Positions 1-8,548 of a DNA stretch of 64,000 nt are shown piece by piece (the stretch's first letter is position 1; each line of letters opens with the position of its first letter). Both the position numbers and the translations under genes were made by a program. The notes below the pieces were generated by a model. That model ran no database searches and was not told where the DNA came from. It saw only the letters and a program-made list of their open reading frames with translations. Source of the stretch: JBBDJG01 sp040880005 (GTDB taxonomy: Bacteria; Actinomycetota; Thermoleophilia; Solirubrobacterales; JBBDJG01); contig JBBDJG010000034.1 in NCBI GenBank assembly GCA_040880005.1, forward strand, positions 1 through 64,000. Direction: 5' to 3'.

Positions 1-55
1 AAAATGAACAACTTCTCAAACCGTCAAGCCTTGGTGGGCTTGACATAGGAGCGAC

Positions 56-1369
56 ATGTGGCGCAACTGGACCGGTGACCAAAGCTGCGAGCCGGCCGCG
101 ATCGAGCGGCCCGGCTCGATCTCCGACCTGCAAGCGGTCGTGGGGCGGGCTGCCGAGCGCGGCCAGACCGTGCGCGCCTGCGGCTCGGGCCATTCGTTCA
201 CCGACGTCGCCTGTACCGACGGCGTGATGATCGACCTGCGCCCGGGCATGAATCGAATCCTCGACATCGACCGTTCTTCGGGGCTGGCGAAGGTCGAAGC
301 CGGCATCAACCTGCACGATCTCAACAACCGCCTATGGGACGAGCAAAGCCTGGCAATTCCCAACCTCGGTGACATCGACGTGCAGAGCATCGCCGGGGCC
401 ATCTCGACGTCGACGCACGGTACCGGCGCGCGAGTCAAGACGATCGCCGATTCAGTCGAGGCGATGGAGGTGGTCACCGCCGCCGGCGACGTGCTCGAGG
501 CCGCGGTGGGTAGCGATGCGGACCTGGTGCGCGCCTTTCGCGTCGGTCTCGGCAGTCTTGGTGTGATCGCGTCGCTGACGCTGCGGGCCGAGCCCGCGTT
601 CACGCTGCAACGTCGCGACCATTCGCTGCCGCTGGACGAGGCGCTCGGCCACTTCGACGAGTTGGCGGACGGCAACGACCACTTCGAGTTCTTCATCTTT
701 CCGCACACCGAGGTTGCGCTGTGCCGCGAGACCAAGCGGGTGGACGGACCTCCGAAGCCTTGGAGCAGGGCGAAGGCCTGGTGGGAGGAGACCGCGGTCG
801 AGAACCACGCGATGGGACTTGTTTCGCGCGCGAGTCGGCGCTTTCCGTCGCGCATCCCGCAGATCAATCGCCGCATCGCCGGCATGTTGGGCGGCTCGGT
901 CAAGACCGACCGCAGCTACCGGGTCTATGCGACGGTGCGAAACGTGCGCTTCACCGAGATGGAGTACGCGATCCCGCGCGAACGCGTCGCCGATGCTTTG
1001 CGCGGAGTGCTCGACATGATCCCCCGCCGCGGGCACGCGGTCGGCTTTCCGATCGAGGCGCGGGTGCTCGACGGCGACGATGCGATGCTCAGCACGGCGT
1101 ATGGGCGCCAGACCGTGTACATCGCCGTTCACATGTACGAGGGAATGGCCTGGGAGCCCTACTTCCGCGACGTCGAGGCGATCATGGACGACTGCGAGGG
1201 CCGACCTCACTGGGGCAAGCGCCACTTCCAGACTGCGCAGACGCTCGCGCCCCGCTACCCGGAGTGGGATCGCTTTCAGGAGATCCGCGCCCGCCTCGAC
1301 CCCAACGGCCTGTTTGCCAACGCATACACCGACCGCGTCCTCGGTCCGGTCGGTGTCGTGGTCGCGTAG
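56..1369 (+). CDS. D-arabinono-1,4-lactone oxidase family FAD-linked oxidoreductase
   Basis: A 437-residue flavoprotein of the aldonolactone oxidase group (D-arabinono-lactone / L-gulonolactone oxidases), which oxidise sugar lactones with oxygen or another acceptor. The N-terminal half is a PCMH-type FAD-binding domain. RACGSGHS at residues 40-47 is the FAD loop, and His46 matches the residue that covalently holds FAD in several relatives. The C-terminal ALO domain carries HWGK at 385-388 and ends in the typical DPNGLF segment. A TAGGAG ribosome-binding site lies just before the ATG. It is convergent with the PLP enzyme at 1565, a pairing I associate with other actinobacteria. The exact substrate cannot be read from sequence. 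Confidence 0.85.
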   Translation: MWRNWTGDQSCEPAAIERPGSISDLQAVVGRAAERGQTVRACGSGHSFTDVACTDGVMIDLRPGMNRILDIDRSSGLAKVEAGINLHDLNNRLWDEQSLAIPNLGDIDVQSIAGAISTSTHGTGARVKTIADSVEAMEVVTAAGDVLEAAVGSDADLVRAFRVGLGSLGVIASLTLRAEPAFTLQRRDHSLPLDEALGHFDELADGNDHFEFFIFPHTEVALCRETKRVDGPPKPWSRAKAWWEETAVENHAMGLVSRASRRFPSRIPQINRRIAGMLGGSVKTDRSYRVYATVRNVRFTEMEYAIPRERVADALRGVLDMIPRRGHAVGFPIEARVLDGDDAMLSTAYGRQTVYIAVHMYEGMAWEPYFRDVEAIMDDCEGRPHWGKRHFQTAQTLAPRYPEWDRFQEIRARLDPNGLFANAYTDRVLGPVGVVVA

Positions 1370-1498
1370 CGCGCGCTCACGGTCCCGTTCCCCCGGTGCA
1401 CTCCTCCGGGAGCGAGCGGTTTCGCGGTTGAAGCGGCGGCTCGGATCGCGTCATCGGTGGGTCGTCGAGCCGGACGATCGACTCACCCCCGGCGAGGT

Positions 1499-1537
1499 GT
1501 TCGACATTGACCACGCATATCGGGGCAAATGTCGAAC
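1499..1537. repeat. 39-bp hairpin repeat, copy 1
   Basis: An inverted repeat with GTTCGACA / TGTCGAAC ends around an AT-containing centre (CATATCGGG). It lies between the converging 3' ends of the genes at 56 and 1565. A second copy of exactly the same length is at 37968-38006, with GTTCGACATTG, ATATCGG and GTCGAACGCGT in common. It could be a bidirectional terminator, a protein-binding palindrome or a dispersed REP-like repeat. Confidence 0.7.
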
Positions 1538-1564
1538 GCGTGATCGTGAACCCTCATCAAGCCT

Positions 1565-2773
1565 CTAGAGGAACGCCTTGCCCTCGCCGCGGTAGGTCGG
1601 CAGCTCGTCGGTCACCTGGTCGCCCTCGACCAAGTGCAGCGAATTGAAGCGCTCGCAAAGCTCCCCCGCCTTGGCGTGGCGGAAGTACACGCGGTCGCCT
1701 ACATGCAACGACTTGGCCGCGTCGCCGAGCAGCGGCGTCTGTACCTCGCCGGCCCCTTCCTGCGAGTCGAGCCGCAGCCCCGCAGGTAGGTGGGGCTCGG
1801 GCAGACGGCTGTTGTCTGCCGTGCCCGAGGCCAGGTAACCGCCGCCGAGCACCGTCGCGATCGAGGGCGAGGGCTTGCGCACCACCGGCAGCGCGAACAT
1901 CGCAGCCGGTTTCAGCGTGAACGAGCCATAGGCGTCGAACAACGTCGGCGCGTAGAAGCCCGAACCGGCGGCGACGTCAGTGACGGCCGGCTCGCCCGCG
2001 GTCGCCTCGATGCTGCCGGTGCCGCCGCCGTTTACGAACTCGAGATCGGCGATTGCGCGCAGGGCCTCCACGACCGCCGCGCGGCGCTTGCGGATCTCGG
2101 CGGCCGATCGCTTCTGCATCGCGCGGACCCCGACACCCATCAGGCGCTTGCCGGGCGGCCGGTCGCCCACACCGGCGATGTGTCCCTCGTAGGCCATCAG
2201 CCCGACGAGCCGTACGCCGTGGCGCCGATCGATTCCTCGTGCAAGTGAAACCGCTTGATCGGGCGTGCGTATCGGCGACCGCTTTGGGCCGATCTTCACA
2301 CGACCGCCGGCGGCCCAGTAGCTGGTGTCCAACTCGATCGCGACCCGGATCGGCGCGTTCGTCGAGATGTGCGCGCTCGATTCGATCAGGTCGAGATGCT
2401 CGATGCAGTCGACCATCAGCACCGGCGCGCCTGCCGGGTCGTCCGCCGTGACCTCGGCGAGCTCGGCGATCGCGGCGCGATCAGTGGTCGGGTAGCCGAT
2501 CACCAGTTCGCGCAGCCCGGCGCGATACAGCCATAGGGTTTCCGGCAGCGTGAACGTCAAGAGCCCGCGAAAACGCTCGTCGCGTTCGAGTATCCGGCGA
2601 ATCAGCTCGCGACAGCGCAGCGACTTGCTCGCGACGCGGATTGGCTTGTCGCCGGCGCGGCGCAGCATGTCGTTGGCGTTGGACCACATCGCGTCGAGAT
2701 CGACGAACGCGAGCGGTGATTCGAGCCCCGCGAGCGTGCCTTCGTAGCGTCGATAATCGGTTTCGCTGGCCAA
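1565..2773 (-). CDS. fold-type III PLP enzyme (amino acid deaminase/aldolase, alanine racemase-like N-domain)
   Basis: A 402-residue protein with the alanine-racemase-type TIM barrel at the N-terminus. ASKS contains the likely PLP lysine Lys50. A D-serine dehydratase/D-threonine aldolase-like C-terminal domain follows. Such proteins are usually annotated as amino acid deaminase/aldolase and act on D-amino or beta-hydroxy amino acids; the substrate here is unknown. The start is TTG at 2771-2773, preceded at 8 nt by TAGGCT and with no Shine-Dalgarno sequence, which suggests a leaderless transcript. It converges on the lactone oxidase gene. Confidence 0.75.
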   Translation of the reverse strand: MASETDYRRYEGTLAGLESPLAFVDLDAMWSNANDMLRRAGDKPIRVASKSLRCRELIRRILERDERFRGLLTFTLPETLWLYRAGLRELVIGYPTTDRAAIAELAEVTADDPAGAPVLMVDCIEHLDLIESSAHISTNAPIRVAIELDTSYWAAGGRVKIGPKRSPIRTPDQAVSLARGIDRRHGVRLVGLMAYEGHIAGVGDRPPGKRLMGVGVRAMQKRSAAEIRKRRAAVVEALRAIADLEFVNGGGTGSIEATAGEPAVTDVAAGSGFYAPTLFDAYGSFTLKPAAMFALPVVRKPSPSIATVLGGGYLASGTADNSRLPEPHLPAGLRLDSQEGAGEVQTPLLGDAAKSLHVGDRVYFRHAKAGELCERFNSLHLVEGDQVTDELPTYRGEGKAFL

Positions 2774-2781
2774 TACGCGCG

Positions 2782-2787
2782 CGAGCC
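2782..2787 (-). promoter_or_regulatory. -10 box of a leaderless promoter for the PLP enzyme
   Basis: TAGGCT reads on the minus strand and is followed by 8 nt and then the TTG start. This matches the TANNNT-to-start spacing seen at many genes in the window. No good -35 hexamer is visible. Confidence 0.45.
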
Positions 2788-2929
2788 TATCGCCAGCGGG
2801 TTATCGGGGTGCACACCAAGTTGCGCGCTGGAACGCAAGAAGCGCACCGTTACCAGGCAATTGGTACAGTTCCGCCGTCTCGGAGGCCCGTCGATCTGGC
2901 CAGGATCGCGGACCGTAGGAAGAAAGGAC

Positions 2930-3082
2930 ACATACGCCGAGTCTCCCGCGGATCAATTCGGGCGGGAGAGCGGGGGAACCAGTGGGGCGGGACATGGTGC
3001 CCGCCTTGGGGCGAATCGCTTCATCAGTTTCGCGTAGCGCCACTTCTTCGGCGCGAGCCCGACAGCTAACCCCGTAGGCGCC
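2930..3082 (+). promoter_or_regulatory. c-di-AMP riboswitch (ydaO/yuaA type)
   Basis: The 324-bp gap between 2773 and 3098 is mostly this RNA element. Its 3' end, CGACAGCTAACCCCGTAGGC (3060-3079), is the hallmark conserved core of ydaO/yuaA riboswitches. Upstream are the GGGGGAACCAG segment and a GGGGCGAATCGC segment, also typical. The element stops a few bases before a GGAGG ribosome-binding site. In actinobacteria this class sits ahead of Rpf/NlpC-type cell-wall hydrolases, as here. The 5' boundary is approximate. Ligand binding is expected to lower expression. Confidence 0.88.
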
Positions 3083-3097
3083 GGAAGGAGGTCGTCT

Positions 3098-4123
3098 GTG
3101 GTGTACGGCTCGCGGCAACGGATGCTGCTTTTGATGTTTGCGATGGGAGCCCTCGGCGTGGGGTTCGTCGGCGTGCTGGCGCCCCGGGCTCAGGCGGCCG
3201 ATGTCGCGGCTCTACAGGCTCGGGTGGAGACAGCTCGCAAGGAGGCGCGCGCGCTGGCGGGCACTGTGGTGTTGCGCAACGAGCAGTTCCAGGCCGCCGC
3301 AGCCAGCGCAGCGGCCGCGGCGCAACGTCAGGCCGTCCTGGAGATGCAGCTCGCGCGGGGGCGCACGGTCCTGAAACGTCTACGGCGCAGGCTGGCCGCG
3401 GCGACCGCGAGGCTGGCGGAGGCCCAGGCGCGCTTCCGTCGCGCTCAAGACCGGCTCGCCGGCCGTCTGGAGACGATCTACAAGAGCGACTCACCCGACA
3501 TGACCACGGTCCTGCTCGAGGCAGACGGCTTCGAGGACATGATGACGCGTGCCACCTACCTGAAGGCCGTCAACAAGGCCGACAGCTCTCTGGTGGATCG
3601 CGTCAAGGCGCTGCGCAATCAGGTACGCGAGGCGATGTTGGTCGTGAAGACGGCCAAGCGCCGGCAGGTGGTCGAAGTTCGGCGCCTCGCCGACGCTCGC
3701 GCGCAAATCGCTGCTGTGCGCCGCGACGCGCAAGCGCGCGCCGCCGAGGCCGAGCGAGCGCGGGAAGCGGCCCAGTCCTCGCTCGACACGCTGCACTCGC
3801 GCATCTCGGGGTGGACCGCACAGGTAGCCGCGCTTCAGGCCGCGACCGGAGTGGGCGGTAACGCCGGCGAAACGGTGCAACAGTGGTTCGGCGACTTCGC
3901 GATCCCGAAGTACATCGTCATGTGCGAGTCGGGCGGCAACTACAAGGCTTACAACCCCTCGAGCGGAGCGGGGGGCGCATACCAGTTCATGCCCGAGACC
4001 TACAAGGCGCTGGGCGGAAAGTACGGCTCGCCCCAGAACGCCCCCAAGTGGGAGCAGGACAGGCTCGCCGCCAAGCTGTGGGACAGCGGTCGTGGCGCCG
4101 GCAACTGGGTCTGCGCCGGGTAG
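3098..4123 (+). CDS. secreted coiled-coil transglycosylase (Rpf/SLT-like)
   Basis: A 341-residue exported cell-wall enzyme. Residues ~7-27 form a hydrophobic signal segment ending near AQAAD. Residues ~34-245 are an Ala/Arg/Glu-rich coiled coil resembling those of peptidoglycan hydrolases and their activators. The C-terminal ~80 residues form a resuscitation-promoting-factor/lysozyme-like domain in which ESGG supplies the probable catalytic Glu277 and GGAYQF follows. The GTG start follows a strong GGAGG. The c-di-AMP riboswitch just upstream supports a role in wall remodelling. It likely cleaves peptidoglycan glycan strands; muralytic activity is inferred. Confidence 0.85.
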   Translation: MVYGSRQRMLLLMFAMGALGVGFVGVLAPRAQAADVAALQARVETARKEARALAGTVVLRNEQFQAAAASAAAAAQRQAVLEMQLARGRTVLKRLRRRLAAATARLAEAQARFRRAQDRLAGRLETIYKSDSPDMTTVLLEADGFEDMMTRATYLKAVNKADSSLVDRVKALRNQVREAMLVVKTAKRRQVVEVRRLADARAQIAAVRRDAQARAAEAERAREAAQSSLDTLHSRISGWTAQVAALQAATGVGGNAGETVQQWFGDFAIPKYIVMCESGGNYKAYNPSSGAGGAYQFMPETYKALGGKYGSPQNAPKWEQDRLAAKLWDSGRGAGNWVCAG

Positions 4124-4218
4124 CCGAGCCCTCGGGGTAGCCCTTCGCTGCCCGCCAATCCCGCAAAGTCGGGAAAGCCGAACGTCGAAACACTCGCTCT
4201 GGCGTCGGCCGCGGCACA

Positions 4219-4224
4219 TAGACT
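4219..4224 (+). promoter_or_regulatory. -10 box ahead of dnaE
   Basis: TAGACT lies 10 nt before the GTG start of dnaE, with no Shine-Dalgarno sequence between them. This is consistent with leaderless or near-leaderless transcription. Confidence 0.4.
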
Positions 4225-4234
4225 TGCCAGTCCC

Positions 4235-7200
4235 GTGAGCAAGCCGCAAGCCGTTCATCTGCACGTCCATTCCGAGTACTCGCTACTCGATGGAGCATGC
4301 AAGGTGGATGCGCTGGCGGCCCGCGCCGCCGAACTCGACATGCCGGCGCTCGGGCTTACCGATCACGGCGTGTTGAACGGGGCGGTCGAGTTCTACAACG
4401 CCTGTCGGAAGCACGGCATCAAGCCGATCCTAGGCCTCGAGGCCTACCTGTGCGACGACCGCCACGAGCGTGACAAGCTCAAGTACGAACGCAACCATCT
4501 GACGCTGCTGGCTCGCGACAGGACCGGCTTCGAGAACCTGATCAAGCTGTCCTCGCTCAGCTACCTGGAGGGCTTTCGCCGTGGTCAGGCAAACGTCGAC
4601 ATGGCGCTGTTGGAGCGCCACTCGCAGGGCGTCATCGCGCTCTCCGGCTGCCTTCAGTCACGTTTTTGCCAGCGACTCGTGCAGGATCGCGAGGCCGATG
4701 CGCGTGAGCACGCCGACGCGCTGTTGCAGATCTTCGGCGCCGACGACCTCTACTTCGAGGTCCAGAACAACCGAATCGCCGAGCAGGACAAGGCCAACGA
4801 AGGCATCGAGCGCATCGCGCGCGAGTTCGGGCGGCCGCTGGTCGGCACCGCCGACGTCCACTATCTGCGCCGCCAAGACTACGACACGCACGCCGCGCTG
4901 CTGTGCGTGCAAACCAAGTCAACGCTCGCGGAGCCAAAGCTGAGCTTCGACACGAACGAGTTCTATCTGAAGAGCTCGGACGAGATGGCGCAGTCGTTTG
5001 GGGCGTGGCCGGACGCGATCCCGACGACGCTCGAGATAGCGCAGCGCTGCGAAATCGAGCTCGAGCTGGGCAACCTGCTGCTGCCGCGCTTTCCAACGCC
5101 TGACGGAGCCGAGCCGGCCGACTATCTGCGACGGGTCGCCGAGGAGGGTTTGCGGCGCCGTTACGGCGATCCCGTCCCCGCGCACGCGGCCGAGCGACTC
5201 GAGGTTGAGCTGCGCACGATCGCCGAGATGGGCTTCGACTCGTACTTCCTGATCGTCTGGGACTTCGTCAAGTACGCGAAGGACAACGACATCGCCGTCG
5301 GCCCCGGCCGCGGATCGGCGGCCGGATCGATCGTCAGCTACAGCCTCGAGGTAACGGATGTCGATCCTCTCGCGTACGACCTGATGTTCGAGCGCTTCTT
5401 GAACCCCGAGCGCAAGTCGATGCCGGACATCGACATCGACTTCTCGATCCGCGGTCGCGAGCGCGTGATCAAGTACGTTCAGGACAAGTACGGTGGCGAC
5501 TCGGTCGCCCAGATCATCACGTTCGGCAAGATGAAGCCGCGCGCCGCCACGCGTGACGCGGCTCGCGTCCTGGGTCAGGACTACGCGACCGGCGACCGGC
5601 TGGCGAAGCTGATCCCCGAGCCGATCATGGGTCGCTCGCCGAGCTTTGACGAATGTCTCGCGGAGGGTACGGACCTGCGCAAGGCGTACGACGCCGAGCC
5701 GGAGGCGAAGAAGGTTCTGGACGTCGCCCGTGGCCTCGAGGACATCGTGCGCAACAACTCGATCCACGCCGCTGCGGTGGTGATCGCCGACCGCCCGCTG
5801 ATGGAGATTGTTCCCTTGCAGCTGGCCGAGGATCGTCCGGGGGCCGGCCAGGGCGCCGGCAACGGCCGTGGCGCGAAGGCTGAACGCGTCTACAAGACGG
5901 TGACCCAGTACTCGATGGGCCCGATCGAGGAGATCGGCCTGCTGAAGATGGACTTCCTCGGGCTACGCACGCTGGACGTGCTGGAGAACGCGACCGACAT
6001 CATCGAGCGCTCCCGTGGCGAGCGGATCGACCTCGCCCGGCTGCCGCTCGACGACACCAAGACGTACGAGATGCTGGCGCGGGGCGACTCGATCGGCGTG
6101 TTCCAACTCGAGTCCGAAGGCATGCGCGACGCGCTCAGGCAGGTCAAGCCAACCGAGTTCGAGGACATCGTCGCGCTGGTCGCGCTGTACCGGCCCGGGC
6201 CGATGCGGTTCATTCCCGACTACGCGCGCGGGAAGCACTCGCCGGACTCGGTGCGCTACATCGACGAGCGTCTGCGCTCGATCACGGAGCCGACCTACGG
6301 CATCGCGATCTATCAGGAGCAGCTGATGAAAATCGCGCGCGACATCGCCGGATTCCCGGGGGCCCGCGCCGACACGCTGCGCTACGCGATCGGCAAGAAG
6401 AAGCGCGGCATGATGGCCTCGCTGAAGGAGGACTTCCTCGCCGGCTGCGAAGCGAGTGGGACTTCGAAGTCGGTCGCCAGTCAGCTCTGGGGGCTGATGG
6501 AGGCGGCGGCCGATTACTCGTTCAACAAGTCGCATGCCGTGAGCTACGCGCGCATCGCCTACCAGACGGCATACCTGCGGGCCGACTACCCGGCCGAGTA
6601 CATGGCGGCGCTGATATCCAGCGTGATGTCCACCAAGGACAAGGTGCCGTTTTTCGTCTCGCGGTGTGAGGAGATGGGAATACGCGTCCTGCCTCCCGAC
6701 GTAAACCAGTCCGGCCACGACTTCGTGGTGGTCGAGCGCGACATTCGCTTCGGGCTCGATGCGGTCAAGAACGTCGGTCACGTGGCGGTCGAGAAGATTC
6801 TCGAGGCTCGTGAGCGGGGAGCCTTCTCTTCGATATGGGACTTCTGTGCGCGTGTCGATGCGCGCACCGTCAACAAGAAAGCAATCGAGAGCCTTATTCG
6901 CTGTGGAGCGTTCGACTCGACCGGAGCGACTCGCAAGGGAATGCTCGAGGTCTTCGGACAGGCGCAGGCATCGGGCGCCAAGTCTCAGGAGGACGCCCTG
7001 TCGGGGCAGGGGTCGATCTTCGACCTCGGTGGGGCCAGCGACGAGGAGCACTCGCCAGCGAGCACAAACTACCCGCCGATTCCCTCGGTCGAGTTCGAGA
7101 GGGTCGAACTCCTGGCCGGCGAAAGAGACACTCTCGGCATCTTCCTGTCGAGCCATCCACTGACCGACATTCGTGATCTCTTGAACAAACGCGTCGACTG

Positions 7201-7786
7201 CCAGATCGCCGAGTTGCAGCGCAAGCCCGACGGGGCGTGGGTGACGGTTGGCGGCTTGATCACGCAGGCGAGGCGCATCCGCACGAAGTCGGGCGAGCCG
7301 ATGATGTTTGCGACCCTGGACGACCTCGATGGCCAGGTGGAGCTAATCGTCTTCAACTCGGCCTACGCGTCCAACGAGAGCAAGGTCGGCGTCGATCGAT
7401 GCGTGGTGGTGCGAGGGCGAGTCGATCACAAGGATCGTGGCGAGACCAAGCTGATCGCCCAGGAGATCGAGCCGTTCGACCCGACGCCAGAGGAGATCGC
7501 CACCGCGCCTGCGAGTGAGGCTGCGACTCCTCGCGCGGTCGCGCAGAAAGGCGAGGGTGAGCCGGTCCTTTTGCGAGTGGACGCACGTAGCTGCCCGGCG
7601 AGCATCGTCGAGGAGCTGAAAGCCGTGCTGGAGCACTTCCCCGGCGACGCCGAGGTGCGGCTCGAGATGGAGACGACCAGCGGTGCGCGCCTGCTGCGGT
7701 TCGGCGCCGATTTCCGCGTGGCACGTTCGCACGCGCTTCAAGCCGAATTGGACGACCTGCTCGGCCCGGACGCCCTGGTCGCGTAG
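4235..7786 (+). CDS. dnaE: DNA polymerase III subunit alpha
   Basis: A 1183-residue C-family replicative polymerase, the usual length for DnaE1. The N-terminal PHP domain keeps its metal-binding motifs (HLHVHSE at 8-14, TDHG at 42-45), so it may retain proofreading-type activity. The catalytic aspartates sit in PDIDIDF at 397-403, and GPGRGSAAGS precedes them. The helix-hairpin-helix region and an OB fold (around residues 1000-1080) follow. The start is GTG at 4235. It appears monocistronic. Confidence 0.97.
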   Translation: MSKPQAVHLHVHSEYSLLDGACKVDALAARAAELDMPALGLTDHGVLNGAVEFYNACRKHGIKPILGLEAYLCDDRHERDKLKYERNHLTLLARDRTGFENLIKLSSLSYLEGFRRGQANVDMALLERHSQGVIALSGCLQSRFCQRLVQDREADAREHADALLQIFGADDLYFEVQNNRIAEQDKANEGIERIAREFGRPLVGTADVHYLRRQDYDTHAALLCVQTKSTLAEPKLSFDTNEFYLKSSDEMAQSFGAWPDAIPTTLEIAQRCEIELELGNLLLPRFPTPDGAEPADYLRRVAEEGLRRRYGDPVPAHAAERLEVELRTIAEMGFDSYFLIVWDFVKYAKDNDIAVGPGRGSAAGSIVSYSLEVTDVDPLAYDLMFERFLNPERKSMPDIDIDFSIRGRERVIKYVQDKYGGDSVAQIITFGKMKPRAATRDAARVLGQDYATGDRLAKLIPEPIMGRSPSFDECLAEGTDLRKAYDAEPEAKKVLDVARGLEDIVRNNSIHAAAVVIADRPLMEIVPLQLAEDRPGAGQGAGNGRGAKAERVYKTVTQYSMGPIEEIGLLKMDFLGLRTLDVLENATDIIERSRGERIDLARLPLDDTKTYEMLARGDSIGVFQLESEGMRDALRQVKPTEFEDIVALVALYRPGPMRFIPDYARGKHSPDSVRYIDERLRSITEPTYGIAIYQEQLMKIARDIAGFPGARADTLRYAIGKKKRGMMASLKEDFLAGCEASGTSKSVASQLWGLMEAAADYSFNKSHAVSYARIAYQTAYLRADYPAEYMAALISSVMSTKDKVPFFVSRCEEMGIRVLPPDVNQSGHDFVVVERDIRFGLDAVKNVGHVAVEKILEARERGAFSSIWDFCARVDARTVNKKAIESLIRCGAFDSTGATRKGMLEVFGQAQASGAKSQEDALSGQGSIFDLGGASDEEHSPASTNYPPIPSVEFERVELLAGERDTLGIFLSSHPLTDIRDLLNKRVDCQIAELQRKPDGAWVTVGGLITQARRIRTKSGEPMMFATLDDLDGQVELIVFNSAYASNESKVGVDRCVVVRGRVDHKDRGETKLIAQEIEPFDPTPEEIATAPASEAATPRAVAQKGEGEPVLLRVDARSCPASIVEELKAVLEHFPGDAEVRLEMETTSGARLLRFGADFRVARSHALQAELDDLLGPDALVA

Positions 7787-7857
7787 CCACCGAAGCAAGC
7801 GGTCGATTCGCTATCACGACCGGCCGACGTTTTCAAGCGCCGACTGGACGACAATCG

Positions 7858-7887
7858 TTGTACGCGGGCAGGTCGCGCGGCTACACT
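7858..7887 (+). promoter_or_regulatory. promoter of the Cys-rich protein gene
   Basis: TTGTAC (7858-7863), an 18-bp spacer and TACACT (7882-7887) form a good sigma-70-type promoter. The predicted transcription start falls at or within 2 nt of the ATG at 7896, so the mRNA would be leaderless. Confidence 0.6.
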
Positions 7888-7895
7888 TGCGGCAC

Positions 7896-8303
7896 ATGGC
7901 GGTCCACACGACAAAGGTCAAAGCGGGAACCGAGTGTCGGCAGTGTTGCGCGTTCTGCGACAAGATGATCATGCCGCGCGAGTGCATCGCCGCGCAGTGC
8001 CCGTTTCTGTACACGTATGAGAACGAGAAGACGGGACGCAGGTACATGGGTTGCCTGCAAAAGGTGTTCGGCGTGGAGATCGACGTGGACATGTTCGAGC
8101 ACGCCGAGCGCACCAGGCAGGGATTCGGTGGCGTGAAGGCGGCGCGCGAACCGTTGCCGATGTGCCCGATCAAGGTCGAGCGCTCCTACGAAGGCAGCGG
8201 ACCCGCGTTCGACTGCACGAACGCTCCCTTCTTCGACGCTAGTCAGCTCGACCCGGGCGGCTACCGGGCGTTCGACCTGCGCGAGAGCTTGATCTTCGAG
8301 TAG
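7896..8303 (+). CDS. conserved cysteine-rich protein of unknown function
   Basis: A 135-residue soluble protein that I do not recognise. Seven cysteines are concentrated in the first half (CRQCCAFC, then single Cys at AAQCPF and MGCLQ), with two later ones (MCPIK, DCTNA). This spacing suggests a zinc or Fe-S site or redox thiols. The ATG at 7896 was chosen over the upstream open frame because an excellent promoter ends 8 nt before it and the upstream residues look non-coding. The small gene at 8306 begins 2 nt after its stop, implying an operon. Confidence 0.7.
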   Translation: MAVHTTKVKAGTECRQCCAFCDKMIMPRECIAAQCPFLYTYENEKTGRRYMGCLQKVFGVEIDVDMFEHAERTRQGFGGVKAAREPLPMCPIKVERSYEGSGPAFDCTNAPFFDASQLDPGGYRAFDLRESLIFE

Positions 8304-8305
8304 CC

Positions 8306-8548
8306 ATGACCCGCGAGCAGGCCGCCGCCGAGTGCACGCGACTGAGTCGCGAGGATCCCGAGCGTGAGCGGTTCGAGTTCATGCCGCGGGAAGCAGAGGG
8401 CGAGTGGAGCGTGGTCAAGGTGCCGCTGCCCGAAGGAATTCGGAGAACGCGTCACACGGGCACCGCCATTGAGCCTCCTCCGGAGTCCCCGGCAGGGCCT
8501 GACAGTGACGAGCGCGCGCGTAACTACTGGCCGGCGGGTGGTGCTTAG
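8306..8548 (+). CDS. small hypothetical protein
   Basis: An 80-residue acidic/proline-rich protein with an Arg/Glu-rich start and no recognised domain or membrane segment. The ATG lies 2 nt after the stop of the Cys-rich gene, so the two are probably co-transcribed. Its stop codon overlaps the stop of nfo on the other strand. GC-rich low-complexity composition leaves some doubt that it is translated. Confidence 0.5.
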   Translation: MTREQAAAECTRLSREDPERERFEFMPREAEGEWSVVKVPLPEGIRRTRHTGTAIEPPPESPAGPDSDERARNYWPAGGA

